This document shows positions 1 through 9,476 of a stretch of 64,000 nt of DNA, piece by piece. The notes below the pieces were generated by a model. It saw only the letters and a program-made list of their open reading frames with translations. It searched no databases and was not told where the DNA came from. The position numbers were made by a program, and so were the translations under genes. This DNA is from Photobacterium iliopiscarium (GTDB lineage: Bacteria; Pseudomonadota; Gammaproteobacteria; Enterobacterales; Vibrionaceae), in contig NZ_PYOO01000009.1 of assembly GCF_003026395.1 (NCBI RefSeq), forward strand, positions 96,917 through 160,916, read 5' to 3'. The stretch's first letter is position 1, and each line of letters opens with the position of its first letter.

Positions 1-204
1 AATATAAAGCATTGGTGCTTCGTCGATTTCACCTTCACCAATAACAATCTCACCGTTGATATTAGTGTGGTTAAGCAGGGTACGCATAACTTCCACTGCG
101 GCATTGTCTGCTGCAATTTTATCGCCACGGCCTAACCATTTATGGCCAGCAAGGGCTGCGCCTTCGGTAACACGAGCAAATGCTATTGCTAAATCGCCTT
201 TCAT
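1..204 (-). CDS. glpX: Fructose-1,6-bisphosphatase class II, N-terminal part (cut by window edge)
   Basis: The gene starts at an ATG at 204 behind a GGAG ribosome site and runs off the left edge after 68 codons. The visible start ([20 protein letters not shown], then KWLGRGDK and [14 protein letters not shown]) matches the start of GlpX, the metal-dependent class II enzyme that removes the 1-phosphate of fructose 1,6-bisphosphate in gluconeogenesis. The conserved acidic residues of the metal site ([14 protein letters not shown]) are present. It lies downstream of glpF and glpK, as in the glpFKX arrangement of enterobacteria. Here a strong terminator separates it from glpK, so it probably relies on read-through or its own promoter. 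Confidence 0.95.
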   Translation of the reverse strand, partial: MKGDLAIAFARVTEGAALAGHKWLGRGDKIAADNAAVEVMRTLLNHTNINGEIVIGEGEIDEAPMLYI

Positions 205-361
205 GATAACTCCAGATATAGAAATCGGTAGGTTAAAGGGTTTAAAAATTCAGCGTAAATTCTAGCATAATTGGCTTGTCAACACGGTGGGAAATTAGAT
301 TGCCAACGCCGTAGGTTGATGATCTAACGCAACAGAATTAGCATTATGTGGTAAAGGCGAA

Positions 362-393
362 ATAAAAAAGGCCTGCTATTACGAGCAGGCCTT
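362..393 (-). terminator. Intrinsic terminator after glpK
   Basis: A perfect 10-bp inverted repeat (AAGGCCTGCT / AGCAGGCCTT, 6-nt loop) spans 368-393. Read on the minus strand it is followed by a run of Ts (As at 364-369). It ends glpFK transcripts ahead of glpX. Confidence 0.9.
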
Positions 394-411
394 AAGTGTT
401 ATTAAATATGA

Positions 412-1935
412 TTACTCGTCGTCATCTTCTTCATCAAATGCCCAACCTTTGGCACATTCAACTGCACGTTGCCAACCACGGTAGCGACGATTACGTTTTT
501 TATCGTCTTCGCATGGTGTAAAGCTACGATCTAATTGTGATTTGTGTTTAAGCTCATCAATGCTATCCCAAAAACCAATGGCTAAACCTGCTAAATAAGC
601 CGCGCCAAGAGCAGTGACTTCGGTAACTTTAGGACGATGCACTTCTGTTGCTAAAATATCTGCTTGGAATTGCATTAAGAAGTTATTGGCAACCGCGCCA
701 CCATCGACACGTAATATATCAAGCTTGATACCTGAATCGGCTTGCATCGCATCAAGTACATCACGAGTTTGGTAAGCAACACTCTCAAGGGTGGCACGAA
801 TAATATGATTAGAATTCACGCCGCGAGTTAAGCCAACAATCGCACCTCGCGCATACGGGTCCCAATAAGGCGCACCTAATCCTGTAAAGGCTGGAACAAC
901 ATAAACCCCATTAGCACTGCCGACTTTTTCAGCAAAGTATTCTGAATCGTTAGCATCACTAAGTAGTTTTACTTCATCACGCAACCATTGAACAGAAGCT
1001 CCCCCCATAAAAACAGCACCTTCAAGGGCGTAAGCAACGTCACCTTTTGGACCACAAGCAAGGGTTGTTAGCAGACCATTATGCGAGGTGACTTTTTCTT
1101 TGCCAGTATTCATTAACAAGAAACAGCCCGTACCATAGGTGTTTTTAGCCTGTCCTGCGGAGACACACATTTGACCAAATAACGCCGCTTGTTGATCGCC
1201 TGCAATACCTGCGATAGGAATACGGGTACCGCCTTTACCACCAATGTTGGTTTGACCGTAGACTTCAGATGACGCTTTCACTTCTGGCATCATCGATAGC
1301 GGAATATTCAATACGGACAGTAATTTCTCATCCCATTGCAAAGTGTTGATATTAAACAGCATGGTGCGAGAGGCGTTAGTATAATCAGTAACAAAAACAC
1401 GCCCTTGGGTCATTTTCCAAATTAGCCAAGTATCAACAGTACCAAATAATAATTCACCCGCTTCAGCTTGCTCTCGTGCGCCTTCAACGTTATCTAGAAT
1501 CCATTTAACTTTGGTGCCAGAGAAGTAAGGGTCAACCACTAGGCCTGTTGCTTCTCGAATATAATCCGTTAGACCTTGTTGTTTTAGCTCTTCACATATA
1601 TCAGCCGTGCGACGACATTGCCATACGATAGCGTTATAAACAGGCTTACCGGTTTTTTTATTCCAAACAATGGTGGTTTCACGCTGGTTAGTAATACCAA
1701 TCGCTGCCACTTGATCGCTACGAATGCCTGCTTTGGCTAATGCTTCAACCATGGTTGAACTTTGAGTTGCATAAATTTCAAGAGGATCATGCTCAACCCA
1801 ACCCGCTTTAGGGTAGATTTGAGTGAATTCGCGTTGTGACGAGCAAACGATATTAGCGTTGTGATCGAGTACCACTGCGCGGGAGCTGGTTGTTCCTTGA
1901 TCTAGCGCCACAATATATTTTCGTTCAGTAGTCAT
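412..1935 (-). CDS. glpK: Glycerol kinase
   Basis: This is a 507-residue FGGY-family kinase that phosphorylates glycerol to sn-glycerol 3-phosphate in the cytoplasm, trapping glycerol that enters through GlpF. The N-terminal phosphate-binding loop ([11 protein letters not shown], about residues 10-20), the YGTGCFLL segment and the C-terminal [16 protein letters not shown] segment are typical of GlpK. The length is close to the usual 500 or so residues, with a short acidic tail (DEEDDDE). The ATG at 1935 has a GAGGAAC ribosome site. It lies 90 bp downstream of glpF on the same strand, so the two probably form one transcript. Confidence 0.97.
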   Translation of the reverse strand: MTTERKYIVALDQGTTSSRAVVLDHNANIVCSSQREFTQIYPKAGWVEHDPLEIYATQSSTMVEALAKAGIRSDQVAAIGITNQRETTIVWNKKTGKPVYNAIVWQCRRTADICEELKQQGLTDYIREATGLVVDPYFSGTKVKWILDNVEGAREQAEAGELLFGTVDTWLIWKMTQGRVFVTDYTNASRTMLFNINTLQWDEKLLSVLNIPLSMMPEVKASSEVYGQTNIGGKGGTRIPIAGIAGDQQAALFGQMCVSAGQAKNTYGTGCFLLMNTGKEKVTSHNGLLTTLACGPKGDVAYALEGAVFMGGASVQWLRDEVKLLSDANDSEYFAEKVGSANGVYVVPAFTGLGAPYWDPYARGAIVGLTRGVNSNHIIRATLESVAYQTRDVLDAMQADSGIKLDILRVDGGAVANNFLMQFQADILATEVHRPKVTEVTALGAAYLAGLAIGFWDSIDELKHKSQLDRSFTPCEDDKKRNRRYRGWQRAVECAKGWAFDEEDDDE

Positions 1936-2025
1936 GATGAGTTCCTCGTTATCTTTATTATAGTCAAGTAGGTGTCACAGAGGGGACGGGTTAATAGCCC
2001 TCTGACTTTATGGGTGGATCAAATT

Positions 2026-2877
2026 TTATGCATCAACCTGTGGTGTATCCGTATTGCCTTCGCATTTATTTGGTAGGGTACATTTGTTACCTGGAAGGTA
2101 AACACCCATAAATTTAGGGTATGCCCAGCCACCAAATAGTGCGCCACAAATTGGTGCCAGTATTGGTACGATAAAGTAAGGGATATCTTTAGCACCTGTT
2201 AATGCAATATTGTCCCAACCAGCAAAGAAAGTGAGTAATTTGGGGCCAAAATCACGGGCAGGGTTCATGGCAAAGCCAGTTAGTGGACCTAATGAACCGC
2301 CGATAACGGCAATGACTAAGCCGATGAGCAAAGGGCCCATTGCACCACGAGGCGCACCATTTTTATCATCGCCAATGGCTAAAATGGCAAACATTAATAC
2401 TGCTGTAATGGTAAATTCAACCGCAAAAGCACCACCAAAACTTAATGATGGGTGAGGGAATGTTGAAAAGATAGAGGCGGTATCAAGGCTAGCGACCGTA
2501 CCGCGAACAATGTTATGGCTGGCTTCATAATCAGTAAATAGGTTACTGTATAAACCATAAATTAGAGCAGCAGCGGCAAAAGCCCCTAATAGTTGTGCCA
2601 TGATATAAGGCAAAACTTTGCGTTTATTGAAACCATGGAAACTGGCTAAGGCGATGGTCACGGCTGGGTTTAAATGGGCACCAGAAACTCCCGCTGTGAC
2701 ATAAATTGCAATGGCAACGCCAAGACCCCACATTATGCTTATTTCCCATTGACCAAAGTCAGCCCCGGTTAATTTCATCGCCGCGACACAGCCAACACCA
2801 AAAAATATCAGTAGTCCAGTACCGATAAATTCCGCAAAACATTCTCCGACTAGCGCATTAGGTTTGGAACTTGCCAT
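2026..2877 (-). CDS. glpF: Glycerol uptake facilitator (aquaglyceroporin)
   Basis: This is a 283-residue inner-membrane channel of the MIP family that lets glycerol diffuse into the cell. Both signature half-helix motifs are present: NPA within AHLNPAVTI (residues 70-72) and NPAR within AMNPARDFGP in the second half, which places it with the glycerol-type channels. Six hydrophobic helices can be followed. The ATG at 2877 has an AGGA ribosome site. It is the first gene of glpF-glpK and lies divergent from zapB across a gap of about 600 bp. Control by GlpR and CRP is expected for the family, but I could not find a convincing operator here. Confidence 0.97.
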   Translation of the reverse strand: MASSKPNALVGECFAEFIGTGLLIFFGVGCVAAMKLTGADFGQWEISIMWGLGVAIAIYVTAGVSGAHLNPAVTIALASFHGFNKRKVLPYIMAQLLGAFAAAALIYGLYSNLFTDYEASHNIVRGTVASLDTASIFSTFPHPSLSFGGAFAVEFTITAVLMFAILAIGDDKNGAPRGAMGPLLIGLVIAVIGGSLGPLTGFAMNPARDFGPKLLTFFAGWDNIALTGAKDIPYFIVPILAPICGALFGGWAYPKFMGVYLPGNKCTLPNKCEGNTDTPQVDA

Positions 2878-3473
2878 ATTGTCAGTCCTTTTGATAAGTA
2901 ATGTAGGGTATTTCGTTATCCTTTATGCGCTGTAATTTACAATATCTACTTTTTTTTAAAATAATAACGGCTCAAAAATGTGCGTTCGAACGTGAATTGT
3001 TTTCTAAAGTGAGCGTTTGGTGGGTTTTTATTGTCGTGTTGATGGCGTGAGATCATTGATAGTAATATTAAGAATACACAGGAGTGGTTGTTGCTAGTGG
3101 TAACAATGGAATATAAAATCGGAAGGTTAAATTATCATGGTAATGTGGGGCAGAATTTGAGAAAGTTCATGGATACCACATTGTTGGTAGCAGAATGTAA
3201 AGCGAGGCATCAACGGTATAAAATGATGTGAAAGGTGCTAATGGTCGTTGAATTTAGCTGTTTTTAACGACTAAATTAGGCTGATATTGGCTTACTTTGC
3301 AAAAATTACATCAGACTTGTATGATTTTCATTCATTTGCACGAATGCAAAGGAAATGTAGATGTCAGCAGGCCATTGCCTCGTTAGAATAGCCGCTAAAT
3401 ATATATAACCCTGTCCGTAGAGATTACCTTCAATTGTTAAGGTAAATATATGGGCATAGATCAGGTGAACAAT
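2878..3473. other. Divergent intergenic region glpF / zapB
   Basis: About 600 bp carry no credible gene. The region must hold the glpF and zapB promoters. Visible elements are a 10-bp palindrome CGTTCGAACG (2983-2992), overlapping inverted repeats at 3244-3277 with pseudoknot-like order, and an inverted repeat TTTGCA-cgaa-TGCAAA (3335-3350) upstream of zapB. None matches an operator I can name. Confidence 0.6.
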
Positions 3474-3716
3474 ATGTCTCTAGAAATGTTGGAAAAATTG
3501 GAAGCCAAAGTTCAAATGGCTGTAGATTCAATTTCTTTGCTACAAATGGAAATTGATGAATTAAAAGAAAAAAATGATAGCCTAGCTATGGAAGCACAAG
3601 AACTACGTTCTGGTCGTGAGAGTCTTGTTCAAGATAATGAAAAGCTACGTGGCGAGCATAACGTATGGCAAGATCGCGTACGTACGCTACTAGGTAAAAT
3701 GGATAGCGTAGAATAA
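3474..3716 (+). CDS. zapB: Cell division protein ZapB
   Basis: This is a small cytoplasmic coiled-coil protein of 80 residues that joins the Z ring through ZapA and helps position it relative to the chromosome terminus. Nearly the whole chain is heptad-like ([14 protein letters not shown]..., [14 protein letters not shown]). An in-frame ATG exists at 3450, but the ATG at 3474 has a clear AGGTGA ribosome site 6 nt upstream and matches the known ZapB start ([10 protein letters not shown]). It is divergent from glpF, as in E. coli (formerly yiiU). The ends and family are well supported. Confidence 0.93.
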   Translation: MSLEMLEKLEAKVQMAVDSISLLQMEIDELKEKNDSLAMEAQELRSGRESLVQDNEKLRGEHNVWQDRVRTLLGKMDSVE

Positions 3717-3740
3717 TCGCGTATTTATTTTAATACGATT

Positions 3741-3790
3741 ATCGGCTTGGTGTAGCACGCTTAATGGGTGATATGCCAAGCCGATGTTTT
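3741..3790 (+). terminator. Probable terminator after zapB
   Basis: A 10-bp inverted repeat ATCGGCTTGG / CCAAGCCGAT (3741-3750 and 3776-3785) has a long 25-nt loop and a short TTTT tail. It lies between the convergent zapB and rraA. The long loop and short U-tract make it weaker than the other terminators here. Confidence 0.5.
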
Positions 3791-3819
3791 ATGTGTTGCC
3801 ATGTATGTCGAGGAATAGA

Positions 3820-4305
3820 TTAGTCTATGTCTAACGCTTCTGGAGATAAAATAACCCCCGTATTATCCGCGTAAATATAATCTTCAGGTAAGAAGGTTAC
3901 TCCTCCAAAATTCACCGCAACATCGACTTCGCCAATGGTTTGTTGATCAGCGCCAACCGGAATGGCCGCTAATGCTTGAATACCTAAATCGAGCTGATCG
4001 AGTTCATCAACATGGCGCACACTGCCATAAATGATCAATCCTTCCCATTGGTTTTCAGTGGCCAATCGTGCTAAATCGAGATCAATTAAAGCGCGGCGTA
4101 ATGAACCACCGCCATCAATTAATAATACCCGTCCAATACCTTGTTGAGATAATACCTCATGAATAACGCTATTATCTTCAAAGCATTTTATGGTCGTGAC
4201 TTGACCACCAAATGAACTACGGCCACCGTAAGAGCTGAACATGGGTTCAACCACGTCAACTTGATCGAGATAGATATCACAAAGCTCAGAGGTATTATAT
4301 TCCAT
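3820..4305 (-). CDS. rraA: Ribonuclease E activity regulator RraA
   Basis: This 161-residue protein matches RraA along its length, including [19 protein letters not shown] and the [14 protein letters not shown] segment. RraA forms a ring-shaped trimer that binds RNase E and inhibits mRNA decay by the degradosome. The family also resembles class II aldolases, and older annotations call it a menaquinone methyltransferase (MenG) because it follows menA. It lies 87 bp downstream of menA on the same strand and may be co-transcribed. Confidence 0.95.
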   Translation of the reverse strand: MEYNTSELCDIYLDQVDVVEPMFSSYGGRSSFGGQVTTIKCFEDNSVIHEVLSQQGIGRVLLIDGGGSLRRALIDLDLARLATENQWEGLIIYGSVRHVDELDQLDLGIQALAAIPVGADQQTIGEVDVAVNFGGVTFLPEDYIYADNTGVILSPEALDID

Positions 4306-4392
4306 GGACAGGCTTCTTATTGGTAGCTAAAAACAAAAAACGATTGTTCAAATTATAACCAGTTGAAATCGCATTGCAATTTGTATCAGTGA

Positions 4393-5301
4393 CTACGCTA
4401 ATACCATACCAATAGCAAACAAGAGGTTGGTGATTAATGCACATTTAACCATGGTTGCCATCATTGGTCGAAGTGCTGCGCCATTGGTTGAATTATACAC
4501 TTGTCGACCATGCTTAATCAGTAATGGTAGGCTTAGAATAAAGAGCCACCCAAAGACAGATTTTACTTCCAATAGGGCAAATAAACTAAAAAAGATCACA
4601 CTCGTAGTCAGTAATACGAGGTGGTATTTACGTCCCCATTGTGGTCCCATTCGTACGACTAATGTTTGCTTTCCACATGCTTTATCATTATCGATATCAC
4701 GTAAGTTGTTGATATTCAATACGCCAACCGCCAATAAACCACAGGCCGTTGCGGGTAACATGATCAGTGAATCTATTTGCCCAGTTTGAAGATAATAGGT
4801 ACCCGCAACCCCAAGCCATCCAAAAAAGATCAGTACTGATAGATCACCCAATCCTCGATAACCATAAGGCTTATTGCCGACGGTATAGGCAATTGATGCG
4901 CCAATCGCGAGTAATCCAAGGATTAAAAAGCCAACAATATCATGAGGGTTTTTACAGGCAATTAAAATCAAGGTTAAGCCACTTATTGCGGTCAGTATGA
5001 TATTAATAATCATAGCCTTACGCATTGTTGCTGCGGTGACTAAGCCTGATTGCATTGCCCGTTGTGGACCTAAACGATCATCATTATCGGTACCTTTAAC
5101 GGCATCGCCATAATCATTAGCAAGGTTAGATAGAATTTGTAATAACAAGGCAGTTAATAGTGCTAGTGCGGTAATACTGGCAGAAAAACTGTCGTGCCAC
5201 TTTGCCACTGCGCTGCCGCAGACAATAGAGGCGATAGCAAGCGGTAAGGTTTTTGGTCTTGCGGCATCTAACCAAATTGTCAGTGAAGAGGGTGAGTTCA
5301 T
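4393..5301 (-). CDS. menA: 1,4-dihydroxy-2-naphthoate polyprenyltransferase
   Basis: This is a 302-residue integral membrane prenyltransferase of the UbiA family. It attaches the polyprenyl chain to dihydroxynaphthoate, giving demethylmenaquinone for anaerobic respiration. The two aspartate-rich motifs that bind the prenyl diphosphate through magnesium are visible: NDYGDAVKGTDNDDR (about residues 62-76) and DIDNDKACGKQT in the second half. Eight or nine hydrophobic segments can be followed. The ATG at 5301 has only a weak ribosome site. The order hslVU-menA-rraA is the ancestral one. Confidence 0.95.
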   Translation of the reverse strand: MNSPSSLTIWLDAARPKTLPLAIASIVCGSAVAKWHDSFSASITALALLTALLLQILSNLANDYGDAVKGTDNDDRLGPQRAMQSGLVTAATMRKAMIINIILTAISGLTLILIACKNPHDIVGFLILGLLAIGASIAYTVGNKPYGYRGLGDLSVLIFFGWLGVAGTYYLQTGQIDSLIMLPATACGLLAVGVLNINNLRDIDNDKACGKQTLVVRMGPQWGRKYHLVLLTTSVIFFSLFALLEVKSVFGWLFILSLPLLIKHGRQVYNSTNGAALRPMMATMVKCALITNLLFAIGMVLA

Positions 5302-5390
5302 AAATTAGATACTTAAAGTGAATACTGAAAAGGTATTATGGCGTAAATTTGGTCAGGCGCAAATTTATCCCATCAATGTTTGTTAAAGAA

Positions 5391-5422
5391 CAAAAAAAAC
5401 GGTGCGAAAAAACGCACCGTTT
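5391..5422 (-). terminator. Terminator after hslVU
   Basis: A 10-bp inverted repeat AAACGGTGCG / CGCACCGTTT (5397-5406 and 5413-5422) has a 6-nt loop. On the minus strand it is followed by a T-run (As at 5392-5399). Confidence 0.9.
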
Positions 5423-5450
5423 ATAATGTTAGTTATTGGTTTAAATTCGA

Positions 5451-6782
5451 TTATAAAATAAAGCGACTTAAATCTTCATCTGCAACGAATTCACCTAAAC
5501 GTGCTTGTACATAAGCGTCATCGATAAGGAATTTTTCACCTGCTTTTTCGCTAGCATCATAAGAAATTTCTTCCATTAGACGTTCCATGACAGTATGTAG
5601 ACGACGAGCACCAATATTTTCTGTGCGTTCATTTACCTGCCATGCGGCTTCCGCTAAGCTTTCAATACCATCAGCTGTAAATTCAATATCAACGGATTCG
5701 GTTGCCATTAGTGCTACGTATTGCTGTGTTAAAGAGGCTTTAGGCTCAGTAAGAATACGTTTAAAGTCATGGCTAGTCAGTGCTTCTAATTCAACACGGA
5801 TCGGTAAACGACCTTGTAATTCTGGAATTAAATCAGACGGCTTAGCGACTTGGAATGCACCTGATGCAACAAACAAAATATGGTCGGTTTTAACCATGCC
5901 ATGTTTCGTTGACACTGTGCTGCCTTCAACTAATGGTAATAAATCACGTTGTACACCTTCACGAGAAACGTCAGGGCCTGATGATTCGCCACGCTTACAA
6001 ATCTTATCGATCTCATCAATAAAGACGATACCGTTATTTTCAACGGCGAAAATCGCTTGTTCTTTTAATTCTTCTTGATTGACCAGTTTTGCAGCTTCTT
6101 CTTCTGTTGCTGCTTTTAACGCATCTTTAATTTTCATCTTGCGTTTTTTACTGGTATTGCCGGCAAGGTTTTGGAACATGCCTTGTAACTGGTTGGTCAT
6201 TTCTTCCATACCAGGAGGCGCCATGATTTCAACACCCATTTGTGATGCTGCAATATCAATTTCAATTTCTTTATCATCAAGCTTACCTTCACGTAATTTC
6301 TTACGGAAAGATTGGCGAGTGGTTGATTCTGCTGGCGCTTCTTCGTTTTGCCCCCATGCATCACGTGCGGGTGGCAATAGCACATCAAGAATACGTTCTT
6401 CTGCTAATTCTTCAGCATGGACGCGCACTTTTTCTGTGGCTTGTTGATGAATCATTTTGACCGCGACATCGGTCAGATCACGAATAATCGTTTCGACTTC
6501 TTTACCAACATAACCCACTTCAGTAAATTTAGTTGCTTCAACTTTAATGAACGGAGCATTCGCTAATTTTGCTAAACGGCGGGCAATTTCTGTTTTGCCG
6601 ACACCTGTTGGCCCAATCATTAAAATGTTTTTAGGGGTTACTTCAACACGCAGCTCTTCAGGAAGCTGCATTCTGCGCCAGCGGTTACGCAGCGCAATCG
6701 CAACCGCTCGTTTGGCTTTGTCTTGACCGATAATATGACGGTCAAGTTCATGAACGATTTCGCGAGGAGTCATTTCAGACAT
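5451..6782 (-). CDS. hslU: ATP-dependent protease ATPase subunit HslU
   Basis: This is a 443-residue AAA+ unfoldase that forms hexameric rings on the HslV peptidase and feeds it unfolded substrates in the cytoplasm. Walker A is GPTGVGKT (residues 57-64), Walker B is IVFIDEID, and the intermediate I domain lies between them. The C-terminal LSRFIL tail is the segment that inserts into HslV and activates it. The length is that of the E. coli protein. The ATG at 6782 has an AAGGAAG ribosome site and lies 10 nt after the hslV stop, so the two genes form one operon. Confidence 0.98.
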   Translation of the reverse strand: MSEMTPREIVHELDRHIIGQDKAKRAVAIALRNRWRRMQLPEELRVEVTPKNILMIGPTGVGKTEIARRLAKLANAPFIKVEATKFTEVGYVGKEVETIIRDLTDVAVKMIHQQATEKVRVHAEELAEERILDVLLPPARDAWGQNEEAPAESTTRQSFRKKLREGKLDDKEIEIDIAASQMGVEIMAPPGMEEMTNQLQGMFQNLAGNTSKKRKMKIKDALKAATEEEAAKLVNQEELKEQAIFAVENNGIVFIDEIDKICKRGESSGPDVSREGVQRDLLPLVEGSTVSTKHGMVKTDHILFVASGAFQVAKPSDLIPELQGRLPIRVELEALTSHDFKRILTEPKASLTQQYVALMATESVDIEFTADGIESLAEAAWQVNERTENIGARRLHTVMERLMEEISYDASEKAGEKFLIDDAYVQARLGEFVADEDLSRFIL

Positions 6783-6792
6783 TGCAACTTCC

Positions 6793-7320
6793 TTACTTAG
6801 TTTCTAATTCTTCAATAGTGTGATTGTGGTTGGTGAACACACAAATATCACCAGCAATATTTAACGCTTTTTCAGCAATTTCGCGAGCATCAAGATCAGT
6901 ATTTTCTAATAATGCAATAGCGGCTGCTTGAGCAAAGTTGCCGCCTGATCCAATCGCGACTAAATCATGTTCAGGCTGTACGACATCACCATTACCAGTA
7001 ATGATTAATGAGCCCGTTTCATCAGCAACGACTAATAAAGCTTCTAGTTTACGTAGGGCACGATCGGTACGCCAGTCTTTGGCTAGCTCAACGGCTGATT
7101 TCAATAGATGGCCTTGGTGCATTTCTAATTTACGCTCGAAACGCTCAAATAAAGTAAAGGCATCCGCCGTGCCGCCAGCAAAACCAGCAAGTACTTTATT
7201 GTTATAGAGACGACGAACTTTGCGCGCGTTGCCTTTCATCACTGTATTGCCAAGTGAGACTTGACCATCACCAGCAATTACGACTTTGCCGTTACGACGA
7301 ACAGATACAATAGTTGTCAC
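6793..7320 (-). CDS. hslV: ATP-dependent protease peptidase subunit HslV
   Basis: This is a 175-residue proteasome-like threonine peptidase that forms a double hexamer capped by HslU. The start is a GTG at 7320 with AGAGGG upstream. After removal of the initiator Met, the catalytic Thr of [11 protein letters not shown] becomes N-terminal, as the mechanism requires. The [19 protein letters not shown] segment is typical of the family. A heat-shock-type promoter lies about 60 bp upstream. First gene of hslVU. Confidence 0.98.
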   Translation of the reverse strand: MTTIVSVRRNGKVVIAGDGQVSLGNTVMKGNARKVRRLYNNKVLAGFAGGTADAFTLFERFERKLEMHQGHLLKSAVELAKDWRTDRALRKLEALLVVADETGSLIITGNGDVVQPEHDLVAIGSGGNFAQAAAIALLENTDLDAREIAEKALNIAGDICVFTNHNHTIEELETK

Positions 7321-7375
7321 GTTAAACCCTCTTTGATTCAGCTCCGACGTTAGCCGGTATCGTTAATGCTATTAG

Positions 7376-7404
7376 ATCTGGGGATAGCGGGACTGATTTT
7401 CAAG
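7376..7404 (-). promoter_or_regulatory. Sigma-32 (heat shock) promoter of hslVU
   Basis: On the minus strand the sequence reads CTTGAAA, 14 nt, CCCCAGAT. This is very close to the sigma-32 consensus CTTGAAA-N(11-16)-CCCCATnT. It sits about 60 bp before the hslV start. The E. coli hslVU operon is transcribed by the heat-shock sigma factor, so this assignment fits. Confidence 0.8.
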
Positions 7405-7441
7405 GTGCTGGTGATAATTGCGGTATAATGATTGAACATAT

Positions 7442-7468
7442 AAAAAAGGATGCCATGGCGGCATCCTT
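7442..7468 (-). terminator. Terminator after ftsN
   Basis: A 9-bp stem AAGGATGCC / GGCATCCTT with a 5-nt loop (7446-7468) is followed on the minus strand by a T-run (As at 7442-7447). Confidence 0.9.
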
Positions 7469-7493
7469 AGTGATTTTTTGATGGAAATGATGA

Positions 7494-8096
7494 CTATTCC
7501 CAGAACCAAATGGCACAAGGACTAATGCCATGTTGTTGTAATTTGTTCTGATCATTCATTGCTAAACGTTTGTCTTTATACGGACCAAGTACAACACGGT
7601 ACCAAGTTCCTTTGTTATTGGTTGATACTTTTATTTGGCTATTTAAACCCTGAAACGCAATCATTGCTTTACGTTCATCCGCTTGGGTTTGGCTATGATA
7701 AGCACCGCATTGTAATAAATAAGGCTTAGCTGGCTTCTCTTTGGCGCTGACGTGTTTCTGGGTTAATTTAGGAACAATGACTTTTTTATTTTCCAGTTCT
7801 TGAATATAACGCCATTTTTCTTCTGGTTTTGGCGGTAAGGCATTGGTATTAACTTTTGCAGGTTGCTGCGGTTTGATAACAATAGCCGCAGGAATCGCTG
7901 GCTCCTTTTCAGGAACATCGGTCCCTGAAAGGAAAAATAAACTCGTAATCAGCCCACACACTAAAATAACAGCGAAAGCTGCCCACTTGGTTGGAAAACC
8001 AGTTGTCGGCATTTTTTTGCCTTTAGGGTTAGCTTTTTCTTTTGGTGACGCCGCTTTTGCTGAGCGTCCGCGTTTTACATAATCTTTAGTAGCCAC
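7494..8096 (-). CDS. ftsN: Cell division protein FtsN (short form)
   Basis: This is a 200-residue bitopic inner-membrane protein. A basic cytoplasmic start (GTG; MATKDYVKRGRSAKAA) carries the short conserved N-terminal motif. One membrane helix follows (about residues 35-56, AAFAVILVCGLITSLFFL), then a short periplasmic linker and a C-terminal SPOR domain (about 122-200, YLLQCGAYHSQTQADERKAM...). FtsN arrives last at the divisome and triggers septal peptidoglycan synthesis; the SPOR domain binds denuded glycan. It is clearly shorter than the 319-residue E. coli FtsN because the linker is reduced. It lies between cytR and hslV, the usual place. Confidence 0.9.
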   Translation of the reverse strand: MATKDYVKRGRSAKAASPKEKANPKGKKMPTTGFPTKWAAFAVILVCGLITSLFFLSGTDVPEKEPAIPAAIVIKPQQPAKVNTNALPPKPEEKWRYIQELENKKVIVPKLTQKHVSAKEKPAKPYLLQCGAYHSQTQADERKAMIAFQGLNSQIKVSTNNKGTWYRVVLGPYKDKRLAMNDQNKLQQHGISPCAIWFWE

Positions 8097-8268
8097 AATA
8101 TCGACAAATTAGTTTGGGAAGATAGATAGGTCTCTATGTTACAAAGTTGGATTGATCCTGACCAGTTATTATCGCTGTTTCGTTGATAATTAACCCCATA
8201 TTGTAACAACGATACCAGATTTTATGATCTTGGTGCGGTAACGTGTCAAATATGGGGGGATAGATTAA

Positions 8269-9273
8269 TTAGCGACTTGGTGGCGCAGCACTTTCACGAA
8301 TAACCAGTTTTGCATCTAATAATCGTGAACCTGCTTGCACATCTTTACCTTTGAGCAATTCAAGTAGCATTATCATTGCTTGGCGGCCGATCTCATAACG
8401 AGGTTGAGAAACCGTCGTTAATGGTGGATCGCAGTATTCTGCAAATTGAATATCATCAAAACCGACAATAGAAATGTCATGCGGAACGCGCAAACCTAAA
8501 CGTTTTGCTTGTTGCATTGCGCCAATCGCCATGACATCAGAATGGCAAAATAATGCGGTTGGTGGTTCAGGTAAAGCTAGCAGCGCAGTAATAGCACGAG
8601 CTCCTGCGGCAAAGCTGAAGTCACCTTTAATGGTGTAGGCTGGGTTTAAAGTAATGCCTCCACGACGCAGTGCTTGCTGATAACCTTGCTGGCGAAATTG
8701 CGATAAGGCAGCTTTATCAGGGCCGGTAATTTGGGCGATGCGTTTATGGCCCATTTGGGTGAGATAATTCACCGCATCAAAGGCCGCGGTTAAGTTATCA
8801 ATGTGCACCGTCGGTAATTCAAGCTCTGGCGCATATTCACACGCCATCACTAATGGCGGTAGGTTTTTCTGCTCAGGTTTACTAACGTCAAAGGGTAAAT
8901 TATTACCCAGTAGCAACATACCATCAGCTTGTTTAGTAAAGACTAAATTAGCGAATGAATTTTCACGACGTTGTTGCTGACCGCTGTCACCGAGCAACAC
9001 TAAATAACCATTTTCCATTGCCGCTTCTTCAATACCACGAATGATCTCAGTGAAGTAGGGATCACAGATGTCGGGAACAATGGTAACGATAGTTTTTGAT
9101 TCATTGCGGCGTAAATTGCGTGCCAGTGAGTTTGGTGAATATCCAGCTTCCATTACGGCTTGCTCGACCTTTTTCCTGGTTGAGGCCGATACTTTTTCCG
9201 GGTTCATGAGCGCACGTGAAACGGTCGCGGTTGATACCCCGGCTAGCTGGGCAACGTCCTTCATTGTCGCCAT
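8269..9273 (-). CDS. cytR: LacI-family repressor CytR
   Basis: This is a 334-residue LacI/GalR-type regulator. The N-terminal helix-turn-helix and hinge (MKDVAQLAGVSTATVSRALM, then ARNLRRNESKTI) are followed by a periplasmic-binding-protein-like effector domain. CytR represses nucleoside uptake and catabolism genes together with CRP and is relieved by cytidine. In vibrios it also affects competence and biofilm genes. The ATG at 9273 has a GAGGAAAG ribosome site. The CytR assignment rests on sequence resemblance and on the conserved ftsN-cytR-priA order. Confidence 0.92.
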   Translation of the reverse strand: MATMKDVAQLAGVSTATVSRALMNPEKVSASTRKKVEQAVMEAGYSPNSLARNLRRNESKTIVTIVPDICDPYFTEIIRGIEEAAMENGYLVLLGDSGQQQRRENSFANLVFTKQADGMLLLGNNLPFDVSKPEQKNLPPLVMACEYAPELELPTVHIDNLTAAFDAVNYLTQMGHKRIAQITGPDKAALSQFRQQGYQQALRRGGITLNPAYTIKGDFSFAAGARAITALLALPEPPTALFCHSDVMAIGAMQQAKRLGLRVPHDISIVGFDDIQFAEYCDPPLTTVSQPRYEIGRQAMIMLLELLKGKDVQAGSRLLDAKLVIRESAAPPSR

Positions 9274-9451
9274 AGTGCTTTCCTCTTTTGCATGATCTTT
9301 CTGATTTACAGTTGGCTATCTGACGCAAAAATGTATTCAGATAGACTTGCCAACTAATTGTAACTGACTGAAAAACGTCAATTCATAGGCATATTGTAGA
9401 ATGGATGCATAAGTTGAAACATGCTTTCAATAGCATAAATTACATTCGCTA

Positions 9452-9467
9452 TGTGAGATGCATCGCA
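9452..9467. promoter_or_regulatory. Candidate CRP site upstream of cytR
   Basis: TGTGA-N6-TCGCA matches the CRP consensus TGTGA-N6-TCACA at 9 of 10 key positions. It lies about 180 bp upstream of the cytR start, just past the end of priA. CRP control of cytR is known in E. coli; whether this distant site acts on cytR is inference. Confidence 0.5.
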
Positions 9468-9476
9468 TTGTGTAGT

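Noticed and set aside
2907..2928. Half of a GlpR-like operator (ATAACGAA on the minus strand) in front of glpF
   Set aside because: Only one half-site resembles the operator; the other half does not match, so it was not listed as an operator.
2983..2992. Palindrome CGTTCGAACG as a GlpR or CRP site
   Set aside because: The spacing lacks the 4-bp AT centre of GlpR sites and the TGTGA/TCACA arms of CRP. Left as an unexplained palindrome.
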